Assembly (NCBI RefSeq): GCF_003610735.1
Contig: NZ_RAQM01000006.1
Location: forward strand, 146,274-210,273
Direction: 5' to 3'
DNA from: Tenacibaculum lutimaris
GTDB taxonomy: Bacteria; Bacteroidota; Bacteroidia; Flavobacteriales; Flavobacteriaceae
DNA length: 64,000 nucleotides
A program made the position numbers and the translations under genes. How positions within the stretch are numbered: the stretch's first letter is position 1; every line of letters starts with the position of its first letter. Below the pieces are notes generated by a model. The model ran no database searches and was not told the origin of the DNA. It saw nothing but the letters and a program-made list of their open reading frames with translations. Below, in pieces: positions 47,286-57,700 of the stretch.

Positions 47286-49247
47286 TTAAATAAACCAATT
47301 CCAAACGACTCCAAAACGAATTACAAAATCTCTATATGGATAGTTAGGTGCTGAGAAATAATTCTTTTTTAACACGAAAGAACTAACATTATCTGCTTTA
47401 AAATAAATTCGAGTTCTTCTTACTCGTGCGTTAAAAAATAAATCAACTGTTGGATAACCTATTTCTGTATCGTTTTGTAACGTAAACTCTGCTAATAATG
47501 GGTTATAAGCATTCGCCTTATATTCTGAAAAGTATTTAAACGTTGCTCCTATCTGTACCAATAAAGGTTTTCCTTTAAACCATTCATCAGTATAATAAAA
47601 TGTATTACGAGTAACAAATTCAGGCACTCTAAAAACACTTTCTCCGCTTGCTACTTTTTGGTACATTAAAGTATTATCTAAAGCAAATTTTCCGAAGGTA
47701 AACTCTTTAGAAACTTTCGCCTTTAAATAATTAACATCTCCTGAAAATTGTTTTGGTTGCCCATTTTCATCAAAATAAGCATAGTTACTAATATTAGTAA
47801 TATCTAACGAAGCATTACCCCATTTAGAATCAATTACACCTCCTAAACTTCGAGTTCCTATTTGAGAAAAATTATTTTCCCAGTTATAATCATCATAACT
47901 ACTTTGATGCAGCAAGAAGTTAAAATTTGGAGATTTGGTACTAATACCTAACCTACCTTTCACAGTAAACACACTATCTTTCTTGTAAAAAGCTTCTCCT
48001 GAAAATTGATTTCCTGATAAACGTCCGCTTCCTGGAGTAAGACTTCCTGAAGCATTTACATGAAAATTACCTATACGTCCATTCCAATCTGCTCCAAATG
48101 AAACAGCATCTCCCTTTAACTTGTTTTTTGTTATTCCAACTGTATTATTTTGTAAATTTTCATATCCATAAGTATATGAAGTTACACCTGTTTTAACACG
48201 AAACTTTCCTAGCACATACTTTGAGTTAAAATCTAAAAACAGTTGATTATCATACAGCAAATATTTTGTCTTATTACTTATTCCGCTAGAAACATTAACA
48301 TTACCAAATACATCTGGTGTCGCTGTTCCTTGATTAAAACGATAAAATTTTGAATCTCTCGTAAATGAATGTCCTAATTTTAAATTCGAAAAATCTTTTT
48401 GCGTTACACTATCTTTCGATGAAAGTAGTTTAAAAGAGTGTTCAAAGTACAAGCGTTTAGCATCTAGATTATTTTCCGCATTATCTAAAATCACATCCAT
48501 CCTACCTCTATTGGTGCTAAAATTAGGATCATCGTTTAGAAAAGCTGCTAAAGAAGTTTCTGTTAACCCTCCACTTTCTTGATTAAAAAAATCTTGATTT
48601 ACCACATGTCCCCTTATCGCATATTGTCCTTTTGGAGTTTCATAACTAAAACTTACTCTAAAATTACCTGTACTTGCTAATGAATGTCTATATTTCCCTA
48701 ATGAACGAAGTCCTTTATAGGCTATCGCTAAATTAAATCGTTTAGAAAAATTTGTAGTAAACAATGCGTCTACAACTTGCCCTTGTTCCAAACCTGTTCG
48801 ATACAGAATTTCAGATGTTGGCGTAGGTACATGGTAATAATTTACATCTTCTATCCCCGCATAATTGAACATTTTAGCCCTAAAACCTATATCTGGAAAT
48901 TGTGAAACATTCGTAAAGTCGTATGCTAAATTATTAAATGTTTGCCCTTGATTATGAAAAGCCAATAATTCAAAATTATCTTTTCGTAGAAAATTAAACT
49001 TATACTCTTTTTGAATAGTTAATGTAGTATCTACAACAGTAGTATCATTCTTATGAGATATAATTTTATAATCGGTATACTTTGTTTTTCCACTTAATTT
49101 TACATTGATTTCATTTTCAGGCAACGAGTCTCTACCTTGATTAAGTCCTCCTCTACCTCTTGCAAAGCCTCCATCAATTGTTCTTAACTGAGCAAAAAAC
49201 ACCTGAACACTTATCAAACAAAAGAATACTAAAAGATTTTTCTTCAT
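47286..49247 (-). CDS. Putative porin (Porin_10-like beta-barrel)
   Basis: 653 residues with a signal peptide (MKKNLLVFFCLISVQVFFA, then QLRTI). The mature N-terminus has a glycine/arginine-rich segment (GGFARGRGGLNQGRD), followed by a long beta-barrel with an aromatic end (RFGVVWNWFI). It fits the putative porin family common in Bacteroidota. It would be an outer-membrane channel or structural barrel of unknown substrate. Its stop is 4 bp before the small membrane protein start. A -7-like TACTTTTG (49260-49253) lies upstream. Confidence 0.85.
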   Translation of the reverse strand: MKKNLLVFFCLISVQVFFAQLRTIDGGFARGRGGLNQGRDSLPENEINVKLSGKTKYTDYKIISHKNDTTVVDTTLTIQKEYKFNFLRKDNFELLAFHNQGQTFNNLAYDFTNVSQFPDIGFRAKMFNYAGIEDVNYYHVPTPTSEILYRTGLEQGQVVDALFTTNFSKRFNLAIAYKGLRSLGKYRHSLASTGNFRVSFSYETPKGQYAIRGHVVNQDFFNQESGGLTETSLAAFLNDDPNFSTNRGRMDVILDNAENNLDAKRLYFEHSFKLLSSKDSVTQKDFSNLKLGHSFTRDSKFYRFNQGTATPDVFGNVNVSSGISNKTKYLLYDNQLFLDFNSKYVLGKFRVKTGVTSYTYGYENLQNNTVGITKNKLKGDAVSFGADWNGRIGNFHVNASGSLTPGSGRLSGNQFSGEAFYKKDSVFTVKGRLGISTKSPNFNFLLHQSSYDDYNWENNFSQIGTRSLGGVIDSKWGNASLDITNISNYAYFDENGQPKQFSGDVNYLKAKVSKEFTFGKFALDNTLMYQKVASGESVFRVPEFVTRNTFYYTDEWFKGKPLLVQIGATFKYFSEYKANAYNPLLAEFTLQNDTEIGYPTVDLFFNARVRRTRIYFKADNVSSFVLKKNYFSAPNYPYRDFVIRFGVVWNWFI

Positions 49248-49317
49248 AACAGCAAAAGTAAAATAATTTAACGATTAATTTTAAGTTTAATTTCTTTGAA
49301 AACTGTTAATTTGTAGC

Positions 49318-49917
49318 ATGTTGAAATTAAACTTTAGCGGACATCAATTAGAAGCAGGCACTGATGAAGCAGGCAGAGGCTGCTTATCTGGCCCTGTAGT
49401 TGCTGCCGCTGTCATATTACCTGATGATTTTCAACATGAATTACTAAATGACTCTAAGCAGCTTTCTGAGAAAAAACGACAAAAACTTCGTCCATATATT
49501 GAAGAGCATGCATTGGCTTTTGGAGTCTCTTTCATCCATCAAGAAGAGGTAGATGAATTAAATGTTTTACAAGCCTCAATCACAGGTATGCATCGTTCTA
49601 TTCAACAATTAAATATTCAACCTGAATTTATTATTGTTGATGGGAATAAATTCAAACCACATGAAGAAATTCCTCATCAAACTATTGTAAAAGGTGATGC
49701 TAAATTTATGAGTATTGCTGCAGCTTCAGTATTGGCAAAGACCTACAGGGATGAATATATGGAGAAAATTCACCAAGAATTCCCACAGTATAACTGGAAA
49801 AAAAACAAAGGATATCCCACTAAAGAACATCGCGAAGCCATCCGTCAATTTGGAGCAACACCTTACCATCGAAAATCATTTAAATTGTTACCGGAACAAT
49901 TAAAATTGGAACTTTAA
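49318..49917 (+). CDS. rnhB: Ribonuclease HII
   Basis: 199 residues of normal length. Catalytic residues are in [14 protein letters not shown] (DEAGRG at about 16-21) and VDGNKF (about 107-112), with the [24 protein letters not shown] block further on. The enzyme cuts RNA in RNA-DNA hybrids and removes misincorporated ribonucleotides in the cytoplasm. It is divergent from the porin gene and followed 33 bp later by the nucleoid-associated protein gene. Confidence 0.97.
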   Translation: MLKLNFSGHQLEAGTDEAGRGCLSGPVVAAAVILPDDFQHELLNDSKQLSEKKRQKLRPYIEEHALAFGVSFIHQEEVDELNVLQASITGMHRSIQQLNIQPEFIIVDGNKFKPHEEIPHQTIVKGDAKFMSIAAASVLAKTYRDEYMEKIHQEFPQYNWKKNKGYPTKEHREAIRQFGATPYHRKSFKLLPEQLKLEL

Positions 49918-49950
49918 TTTTTCTATTTTTGTCTTCCAATTTTTTAGAAG

Positions 49951-51006
49951 ATGATTAAAAGAACTCGTACCGAAATTAGTAAGTGTATTATTCATAAAGT
50001 AGCTAATAAATATAATAGCGGACAAAATGCTTTTTCTGAAAGTTTAGTTCGTTTTGATGAAGAAAGTTATGAATTACTACTTCCTTTCTTACTAAAGCCT
50101 TTTGGTGCGGTTACACAAAGTTATCGTTTTAGTCATCATGCAGATGTACGTCTAAATGAAATCAACAAATACTCTTCTGATATTTTTGAAGATGACAGCA
50201 ATGAAGTGTTTATTGAGCATTCTAAAAACATTGTAAATCATTTATACGAACAATCAAACTCTGCTAATATTAAAACAGGAGATGTAATTGTTGCTTATTT
50301 TGAAGGCATCGAGTATAAAGATGTTTTAACAGAGGCTGTCGGAATTTTTAAAATTGAAAGCAAGGTAGATTTTTTTCAAACTTATCAAGATGATGACAGT
50401 TTTGATGTAGTGGTACAAAAAGGAATTTCAACCAAAAGATTGGACAAAGGTTGTTTGATATTAAACTCTTCTGACACCGAAGGTACTGTAGTTTTATCTG
50501 TAGACAACAATCAATACGATGCTCAATACTGGATTAAAAACTTTTTGAGTGTTAAATATGCAGATGACCGTAACTTACACACTCAGAACTATTTAGAAAT
50601 GTGTAAAGAATTTTCTGAAGAAGTTATAAAACCTGAGTTCGGAAAACAAGAACAAAGTAACTTTTTAGCCAATACTGTTGATTACTTTAAAGAACACGAA
50701 AGTGTAGATTATCATAACTTTAAAGATGAAATCTTTGAAGAAACCAAGCACAAAGATTTATTTGAAGACTACAAACAACACTTTGAAAAATTAAATGATG
50801 TATTAATTCGTAATAACTTCGAAGTATCTGATGTTGTTTTAAAGAAGGAAAAAAGTAAGTTCAAAACCGAAATAAAGCTAGACACCAATATCCAAATTAA
50901 AATAGACGTAGATGCTCCTGATGCTTCTGCTGAATATTTAGAACAGGGATATGATGAAGAGAAAAAAATGAAGTTTTACAAGGTGTATTATAATACAGAG
51001 AAATAA
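49951..51006 (+). CDS. Nucleoid-associated protein, NdpA/YejK family
   Basis: 351 residues matching the NdpA family in length and layout: an N-terminal region with ISKCIIHKVANKYNSG, a middle domain with SKNIVNHLYEQSN and GDVIVAYFEGIEYKD, and a C-terminal lysine-rich beta domain (KKEKSKFKTEIKLD). It binds DNA and the nucleoid. A -7-like TATTTTTG (49924-49931) lies about 20 bp before the start, so the gene may have its own promoter as well as readthrough from rnhB. Confidence 0.85.
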   Translation: MIKRTRTEISKCIIHKVANKYNSGQNAFSESLVRFDEESYELLLPFLLKPFGAVTQSYRFSHHADVRLNEINKYSSDIFEDDSNEVFIEHSKNIVNHLYEQSNSANIKTGDVIVAYFEGIEYKDVLTEAVGIFKIESKVDFFQTYQDDDSFDVVVQKGISTKRLDKGCLILNSSDTEGTVVLSVDNNQYDAQYWIKNFLSVKYADDRNLHTQNYLEMCKEFSEEVIKPEFGKQEQSNFLANTVDYFKEHESVDYHNFKDEIFEETKHKDLFEDYKQHFEKLNDVLIRNNFEVSDVVLKKEKSKFKTEIKLDTNIQIKIDVDAPDASAEYLEQGYDEEKKMKFYKVYYNTEK

Positions 51007-51010
51007 AAAG

Positions 51011-51364
51011 TTAGTCTAACTCCGAAATTTCTTTTTCTAATCTTTTTGCCAACTCTTTCAATTCTTTTAGTTTCTTCTTATCCTGATACCCGCTAGAAAA
51101 ATGGTAAAGAAGTCAAAAAATCATATAAATAGTTGCGCAAAGCATTACTAATTTTAAATAACTATATTCTGTTTTTTGTAGTATTGATTCTTTATTAGAA
51201 AAAGAATGCCCCACGCCATAAGTTGGAGCCCAAAAGCTAAAAACAATACCAGCAGCAATTACTTTCCATCTGTGTCTTAACAAAAAGTCTTGCTGCCTGA
51301 TAACGTTTTCTATCTTATATCTTGTTGCTTGTAAATGCTTTTCTTTGTAATATTTAGCAGACAT
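51011..51364 (-). pseudogene. Small membrane protein gene with an in-frame TGA, possible nonsense mutation
   Basis: The first part, from the ATG at 51364, gives 83 residues (MSAKYYKEKHLQATRYKIEN) with two membrane-like segments (about 33-50 and 70-83). It stops at TGA (51115-51113). Beyond it, in the same frame, another 33 codons run to TAA at 51011 and encode a clear charged helix (KLKELKELAKRLEKEISELD) preceded by LLYHFSSGYQD. Random sequence rarely looks like that, so an original TGG (tryptophan) changed to TGA is likely. Family unknown; it resembles 2TM-type small membrane proteins. Confidence 0.6.
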
Positions 51365-51383
51365 TTTATTCTAAATATAAAAC

Positions 51384-51974
51384 CTATTCTTTCTCAGCCA
51401 TTTTCTTTACATAATCGGTAATAATTACGATTTGTGTTCCGTCTACTTTACCCTCAATGTATTTAGCATTTTCAGGATCTAATGAAATTCTACGTACTGC
51501 AGTACCTTGTTTAGCTACCATACTAGAACCTTTTACTTTTAAATCTTTAATCAACACCACGTTATCTCCTGCTTGTAAAATTGCTCCGTTCACATCACGA
51601 TGAATAATTTTTTCGCTTTCATCTAAATGCTCTCCTGTAGCTTCTGCAAATCGCACATCTTCATCTTCTAAATATAGCATATCCAACAAATCTTGTGGCC
51701 ACCCTTCTTTTTTCAAACGATTTAACATTCTCCAAGCTACAACCTTTACCGCTCTATATTCACTCCACATACTATCATTTAAACAACGCCAGCGATTTGC
51801 ATCAGTAGTTTCAGGATTTTCTATTTGCTCAATACAAGTGCTACAAGCCAGTAAACTACCATCTACTCCCCCCGTAGAAATAGGTGGCACTTCATAAATT
51901 GATAAGTTATCTTTTGATGCACATAGCTCGCATTGATTTCCGCTTCTATCTTGTAATTCTTGTAATAAACTCAT
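51384..51974 (-). CDS. PhnA domain protein
   Basis: 196 residues. A zinc-ribbon-like N-terminus (CELCASKDN, then CSTC, at about 16-45) is followed by a middle segment with RAVKVVAWRML and the conserved PhnA C-terminal beta domain (DANGAILQAGD-like: DVNGAILQAGDNVVLIKDLKVKGSS, about 128-152). Despite the name, PhnA is not needed for C-P lyase, and its role is still unclear. The promoter -7 is probably TACTTTTG at 52002-51995. It is divergent from the GNAT gene. Confidence 0.88.
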   Translation of the reverse strand: MSLLQELQDRSGNQCELCASKDNLSIYEVPPISTGGVDGSLLACSTCIEQIENPETTDANRWRCLNDSMWSEYRAVKVVAWRMLNRLKKEGWPQDLLDMLYLEDEDVRFAEATGEHLDESEKIIHRDVNGAILQAGDNVVLIKDLKVKGSSMVAKQGTAVRRISLDPENAKYIEGKVDGTQIVIITDYVKKMAEKE

Positions 51975-52025
51975 TTTGTTATTTTTTTGCTTCGCAAAAG
52001 TACATTTTTAATTTATATTTAAACC

Positions 52026-52529
52026 ATGTTATTAGAAAGCGAACGATTAATCATAAGAGACGCTCTGGTGAGTGATGCTCCTTTTTATTTTGAGTTATTT
52101 AACGACCCTGATTGGATTCAATTTATAGGTGACAAAAACTTAAAATCTATTGAAGAAACTGAAGTCTATTTAAAAGATATTTTATTTAAAAATTTAAAAT
52201 TAGGTGGATTAAGTTTTTTTACGGTTATTTTAAAAGAAACCAACAGGCCTATTGGTGCATCTACCGCCTTACAAAGAAATACTCTTGATTTTATTGATAT
52301 TGGCTACGCTTTTTTACCAATTGGAAGAGGCAAAGGTTATGCAACTGAAGCTACTAAATTAATTATTGAATACGTTCGCACAAAATTTAAACAAGAAAAA
52401 GTATTGGCTTTAACTATGCCTAAAAACGAAAAATCTCAAAAACTGTTAAAAAACTTAGGTTTTAATTACATAGGAATGCAACAAGTTTTTGAAAATGGAG
52501 AAGATTGCGTATTTGAGTATGTTTTTTAG
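52026..52529 (+). CDS. GNAT family N-acetyltransferase
   Basis: 167 residues of RimJ/RimL type (MLLESERLIIRDALVSDAPFYFELFNDP). The acetyl-CoA binding motif is visible in GRGKGYATEATKLIIEY (about 100-116), with a late LLKNLGFNYIGMQQ segment. The substrate is unknown. It is separated from PhnA by a 51-bp divergent gap and followed by about 240 bp in which I see nothing clear except poly-A/T runs. Confidence 0.9.
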   Translation: MLLESERLIIRDALVSDAPFYFELFNDPDWIQFIGDKNLKSIEETEVYLKDILFKNLKLGGLSFFTVILKETNRPIGASTALQRNTLDFIDIGYAFLPIGRGKGYATEATKLIIEYVRTKFKQEKVLALTMPKNEKSQKLLKNLGFNYIGMQQVFENGEDCVFEYVF

Positions 52530-52769
52530 ACATTAACAAACATATACACTCTATGTTAATTTTCTTGTTTTTGGATGAATTCAAACTCTTTTTTATAAAG
52601 TTTTAATTATTATTGCAATGCTTTAACAAAGTATACCTTTAAAAATAATTATGCTTTGTTAATCATTCCCCTCCCCAATTACATTTATCTGTCCTTTTTT
52701 AAAAAAAAAGAGGAGTTATTCTTGTTGTATTACACATAAAATTTTACTCAACCAAACTAAAAAAAGGAA

Positions 52770-53006
52770 ATGAAAATTAACCTAAAACCTGCTCAAAAAA
52801 AAGTAAAAAACAAAATTAGTCGCTTCCTAATCTTCCCTTTAATTTTTAAAGGACAGTTCTTTTGGCTAGAAAGAGTTATTATAAAAAGAAACTTTAACGG
52901 TAGAAACCTTCAAATAACCGATGTTATTAGATCAAAAGACTTGATTGAAAAAGAGATAAACAAAAAACATTATAAATTAAAAGTTGTAAAAAAGCTATAT
53001 AGCTAA
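52770..53006 (+). CDS. Small basic protein of unknown function
   Basis: 78 residues, strongly basic (MKINLKPAQKKVKNKISRFL). There is no signal peptide and no family was recognised. The purine-rich AAAAAAAGGAA directly before the ATG could serve as ribosome binding site, and a strong terminator starts at its stop codon. A real gene is likely, but without homology it stays tentative. Confidence 0.55.
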   Translation: MKINLKPAQKKVKNKISRFLIFPLIFKGQFFWLERVIIKRNFNGRNLQITDVIRSKDLIEKEINKKHYKLKVVKKLYS

Positions 53007-53038
53007 AAAAAACGGAAGGGTTACTCCTTCCGTTTTTT
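53007..53038. terminator. Bidirectional terminator between small basic ORF and rimM
   Basis: AAAAAACGGAAGG (53007-53019) pairs with CCTTCCGTTTTTT (53026-53038) around GTTACT, with A and T runs on both sides. It ends the plus-strand ORF and the minus-strand rpsP-rimM transcript. Confidence 0.9.
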
Positions 53039-53069
53039 ATACTATCTAAATAAATACCTCTAACTAATT

Positions 53070-53600
53070 TTATCCTAAATACAACTCAATTAGCCCTTCA
53101 GGTGTACTTACTTCAATTACTTGATTTTCTCTGTCTACCTTTTTAATAAAATCGTCTATCATCGGGATAAAGATTTCTTTACCCTCTCTATCAATTTCAA
53201 ACAAAGGTTGTGCAGAAGCATCATTAATACTAACGACAGTTCCAACTTCACCAAAATTATCATCTACAACCGTAAACCCAATAACTTCATGATAATAAAA
53301 CTTATTTCCAGAAAGTTTTGGAAGCAAATTTAAAGGTAAATACACTTCTGAACGCAAAATAGCTTCTGCATCAGCTTCCGTATCTACATCTTCAAACTTT
53401 ACTCTAAACATAGTTCCTTTACTCAACGAAGATTTTTCAATAAAAAAAGGAACCAGATTATTGCCTAAATCGACAAAAACTGATTCCAAATTTTCGTAAA
53501 GACCGGGTTCATCAGTATCTAACTTAATAATTACCTCACCCTTAAAACTATGTTTTTTAACGATTTTGCCAAGATAAAAGCAATCTTCTTTTTGCATCAT
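53070..53600 (-). CDS. rimM: Ribosome maturation factor RimM
   Basis: 176 residues. The N-terminal domain has CFYLGKIVKKHSFKGEVIIKLDTD, and the C-terminal PRC-barrel domain carries YYHEVIGFTVVDDNFGEVG and IPMIDDFIKKVD. RimM helps processing of 16S rRNA and 30S head assembly through S19. It follows rpsP by 14 bp. MM at the start leaves two possible initiators. Confidence 0.96.
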   Translation of the reverse strand: MMQKEDCFYLGKIVKKHSFKGEVIIKLDTDEPGLYENLESVFVDLGNNLVPFFIEKSSLSKGTMFRVKFEDVDTEADAEAILRSEVYLPLNLLPKLSGNKFYYHEVIGFTVVDDNFGEVGTVVSINDASAQPLFEIDREGKEIFIPMIDDFIKKVDRENQVIEVSTPEGLIELYLG

Positions 53601-53614
53601 CGTAGTACATGTTT

Positions 53615-54118
53615 TTATTCTTCGCTATCAGCACCTGTTTCAGCAACAGCAGCATCCTCACTATCAGTAGCAGGAACAGCAGCAGCAATACGTGCTTCGT
53701 TTACAGCTTTTTCAGCTTCTAAAGCTTTAGCTTTAGCATCAGCTTCTGCTTTCGCTAAACCATCTGCTTTACCAGCTACTTTAGATGCTTTTTCTTCTAA
53801 CCAAGCAGTAAATTTAGCTTCTGCTTGCTCTTCAGTTAAAGCTCCTTTTTTTACTCCACCAGCTAAGTGATTCTTTAATAAAGCTCCTTTGTAAGATAAG
53901 ATAGCTCTAGCAGTATCAGTTGGTTGAGCACCATTTTGTAACCATTTTACAGCTCCATCAACATCTAAATCGATAGTTGCAGGGTTAGTGTTAGGGTTGT
54001 AAGTTCCAATTTTCTCTAAGAAACGACCGTCTCTTTTAGCTCTAGAATCAGCAGCTACTACCCAATAAAATGGTTTTCCTTTTTTACCGTGTCTTTGTAA
54101 TCTAATTTTTACAGGCAT
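53615..54118 (-). CDS. rpsP: 30S ribosomal protein S16
   Basis: 167 residues: a conserved S16 core (about 1-85, [21 protein letters not shown]) plus an alanine/glutamate-rich, low-complexity C-terminal tail (about 90-167) that is common in Bacteroidota S16. It binds 16S rRNA early in 30S assembly. It is the first gene of the rpsP-rimM operon, with a structured leader upstream. Confidence 0.96.
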   Translation of the reverse strand: MPVKIRLQRHGKKGKPFYWVVAADSRAKRDGRFLEKIGTYNPNTNPATIDLDVDGAVKWLQNGAQPTDTARAILSYKGALLKNHLAGGVKKGALTEEQAEAKFTAWLEEKASKVAGKADGLAKAEADAKAKALEAEKAVNEARIAAAVPATDSEDAAVAETGADSEE

Positions 54119-54132
54119 AATTTTTAATTTTT

Positions 54133-54219
54133 AAGGTTCGCGACCTTGGTTATTAATAAATCTTATCATCTCGTGATAAGTGGGCGCAAATTTATAAAAT
54201 CTTTTTGATTTAAAATCAA
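54133..54219 (-). promoter_or_regulatory. rpsP promoter and structured leader
   Basis: Minus strand: TTG at 54219-54217, a 22-base spacer, then TAAATTTG at 54194-54187. The leader holds two perfect hairpins: CTTATCA/TGATAAG (54180-54162, loop CGAGA) and AAGGT/ACCTT (54147-54133, loop CGCGA). Autoregulatory leaders have been proposed for S16 in flavobacteria, as far as I recall; whether this one fits the known motif must be checked. Confidence 0.55.
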
Positions 54220-54243
54220 AAAAAACACTTTATTAAAATAAAA

Positions 54244-54267
54244 AAGAGTCTGTAATACAGACTCTTA
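54244..54267 (-). terminator. Terminator of the cold-shock protein gene
   Basis: AAGAGTCTGT and ACAGACTCTT form a 10-bp stem around ATT, followed on the minus strand by six T. It lies 23 bp after the cold-shock stop codon. Confidence 0.88.
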
Positions 54268-54290
54268 AGAAAAATAAAATATGAGATATA

Positions 54291-54482
54291 TTATAATACT
54301 CTAACGCTAACTGCGTTTAATCCTTTTTTTCCTTCTTTAAGCTCAAACTCAACTGTATCACCTTCTCTAATCTCATCGATTAAACCTGATACGTGTACAA
54401 AATGTTCTGTGTTTGACCCTGACTCTGTAATAAATCCAAAACCTTTAGATTCATTGAAGAACTTTACTGTTCCTTCTTTCAT
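54291..54482 (-). CDS. Cold-shock domain protein (CspA family)
   Basis: 63 residues from the ATG at 54482 (MKEGTVKFFNESKGFGFITES), chosen because it is the family start; a longer frame to 54539 is not supported. The RNP motifs KGFGFI and HFVHVS are intact, followed by EGDTVEFELKEGKKGLNAVSV. It binds single-stranded RNA or DNA and melts structure. It is monocistronic with its own promoter and terminator. Confidence 0.96.
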   Translation of the reverse strand: MKEGTVKFFNESKGFGFITESGSNTEHFVHVSGLIDEIREGDTVEFELKEGKKGLNAVSVRVL

Positions 54483-54506
54483 TGTAAAAAATATTATATT
54501 AAAGTG

Positions 54507-54535
54507 CAAATGTAATCTTATTAATTGATTATCAA
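54507..54535 (-). promoter_or_regulatory. Promoter of the cold-shock gene
   Basis: Minus strand: TTG at 54535-54533, 18 bases, then TACATTTG at 54514-54507, an exact Bacteroidota TAnnTTTG element. The ATG is 25 bases beyond the -7 box. Confidence 0.7.
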
Positions 54536-54722
54536 TCACTTTTTCTGATATTTATTTTTAATTTAACCTATTAATAACACAATATTTAGTTACAGTCAAC
54601 CAATCAAGCCTTTACCTCAACTCAAAAACTATCGTTAATAACTTCTCTATCTAGCAATCTAAATTCTTCGTACTTTTACACTTTGCTTTACTCAAGAAAA
54701 ACACTTCAAGTAATTTTTGCCC

Positions 54723-57700
54723 ATGTATTTAATTTTCGATACCGAAACTACTGGATTACCTAAAAGCTGGAACGCTCCAATAACCGATACCGATAACTGG
54801 CCTAGAGCCATACAAATTGCATGGCAATTACATGATGAATTAGGTAATTTGGTTGAACACAACGATTTCTTAATACAACCTGACGGATTCAACATTCCAT
54901 ACGATGCAGAACGTATTCATGGAATTTCTACTGATTTAGCTATTGAGCAAGGTATTCAACTAAGTGAAGGACTGGAGTTATTCAACAATGCTTTGCAAAA
55001 AACAAAGTTTATTGTTGGGCAAAATGTTGGATTCGATGTAAATATCATGGGATGTGAATTCCATCGTTTGGGTGTTCAAAACAATTTAACTGAATTACCG
55101 GTCTTAGACACCTGTACTGAGCATACGGCTGAAATGTGTCAAATTCCTGGAGGTCGTGGAGGAAAATTCAAACTTCCTACACTTACAGAATTACACAACC
55201 ACTTATTTGGAACTGGCTTTGGAGAAGCACATAACGCAACTGCCGATGTTGAGGCTACAACTAGATGTTTCTTAGAATTAATTCGTTTACGCCAGTATAC
55301 CGAGGAACAACTAGATGTTCCTTCAGATTATTTTAAGCGTTATACCGAAGCAAACCCTAATCCGATTCAAGTTATCGGACTTAAACACTTAAACCTTAAA
55401 AAGGAAAGTGAAAAAATCCGCAAAAGAAAATCTTCAGAAACTGAGGAAGCTACTACCATTTCTACTGCAGAAGGTTTAGCTGAACTTGAGGGAGTTAAAT
55501 TTGCCCATTTACACAACCATACACAATACTCAATTTTACAGTCTACCATCCAAATTGGTAATATCGTAAATGCTGCTGCAAAAGATAACATGTCAGCAGT
55601 TGCTATGACCGACACTGGAAATATGATGGCTGCCTTTCATTTTGTACAAGCAGTTTTAGGACATAACAAAGCAGCAGAAGCCGCTAATCAAGAAGCTATA
55701 GAGAAAGGTGAAACACCTACAGAAACTATTTTAAAACCTATTGTAGGTTGTGAGTTTAATATTTGTGAAGATCACACAAATAAAAACCAAAAGGACAATG
55801 GATATCAAGTTGTGTTACTTGCCAAAAATAAAAATGGATATCACAACTTAGCAAAAATGTCTTCCATCGCTTTTGTGGATGGTTTTTACTATGTTCCACG
55901 AATTGATAAAAAAATCATTGAACAATACAAAGAAGATGTAATTGTTTTAACAGGGAATTTATACGGAGAAGTTCCTAGTAAAATATTAAATGTTGGTGAA
56001 ACCCAAGCGGAGGAAGCTTTACTTTGGTGGAAAAAACAATTTGGTGACGATTTATACATCGAATTAATGCGTCATGGACAAGAAGATGAAAGAGTAGTTA
56101 ATGAAACTCTTTTAGAGTTTTCAAAAAAACATAACGTAAAAATTGTTGCTACAAACAATACCTTTTATTTAGGAAAAGAAGATGCCAACGCACATGATAT
56201 TTTGTTGTGTGTAAAAGACGGAGAAAAACAAGCAACTCCGAAAGGTAGAGGAAGAGGTTATCGTTACGGTTTACCTAACGATGAGTACTACTTTAAATCT
56301 ACCGAAGAGATGAAAAAACTCTTTGCTGATTTACCAGAAGCTATCATTAACATTCAAGAAATTGTAGACAAGGTTGAACCTTTTGGTTTAGCTCGTGATG
56401 TATTATTACCTGCTTTCGATATTCCTGAAGAATTTAGAGATGAAAAAGATTTAGAAGACGGAGGAAAACGTGGAGAAAATAATTTTTTACGTCACTTAAC
56501 CTATGAAGGAGCAAAGAAACGATATGGAGAAATTACAGATAGTATTCGCGAACGTTTAGATTTTGAACTCGATGTAATTGCTAAAACAGGATATCCTGGG
56601 TACTTTTTAATTGTTGAAGACTTTATTCGAGAAGCTCGAAACATGGATGTATCCGTAGGACCAGGGCGTGGTTCTGCAGCTGGTTCGGTAGTTGCTTATT
56701 GTTTATGGATTACCAATATTGATCCTATTCAGTATGATTTACTTTTTGAGCGTTTCTTAAACCCTGAACGTGTATCGATGCCCGATATTGATATTGATTT
56801 TGATGATGAAGGTCGAAGTCGTGTAATGGATTACGTAATTGAAAAATATGGTGCTAATCAAGTAGCACAAATTATTACCTATGGTACCATGGCAGCTAAA
56901 TCATCTGTCCGTGATACCGCTCGTGTACTTGATTTACCTCTATTTGAAGCTGATAGAATTGCCAAGTTAATACCTGGAATGAAATTGGCTAAAATATTTT
57001 CTTTAGATGAAGCTGGATTAAAAGCAAAGCTTCGTTCCGAAGAAATTGAAATGGTAAACGAACTAAAAGCCATTGCCGATGGTAATGGATTAGAAGCAGA
57101 GACCATTAACAAAGCCCGAATTCTAGAAGGTTCTGTTCGTAACACAGGGATTCATGCTTGTGGAGTAATTATTACTCCTGATGACATTACCAAATTCGTA
57201 CCTGTATCGGTTGCAAAAGATTCTGACATGTATGTTACCCAGTTTGATAACTCGGTAGTAGAAAGTGCAGGATTATTAAAAATGGATTTCTTAGGGTTAA
57301 AAACATTAACCCTGATTAAGGATACTGTAAAAATTGTAAAAGCGCGTCACGGAGTAGAACTCGACCCAGAGAGTTTCCCTATTGATGATGAAGAAACGTA
57401 TGCTTTATTCCAACGAGGAGAAACCGTGGGGATTTTCCAATACGAATCTCCAGGAATGCAAAAGTACATGCGTGAATTAAAGCCTACCGTTTTTGCCGAT
57501 TTAATTGCAATGAATGCTTTATATCGTCCAGGCCCTTTAGAATATATTCCTTCATTCATTCGAAGAAAACATGGTGATGAAGAGATTCAATACGACCTTC
57601 CTGCAATGGAAGAATACTTAGCAGAAACCTACGGAATTACTGTATATCAGGAGCAAGTAATGCTACTTTCGCAAAAACTAGCTGATTTTACCAAAGGTGA

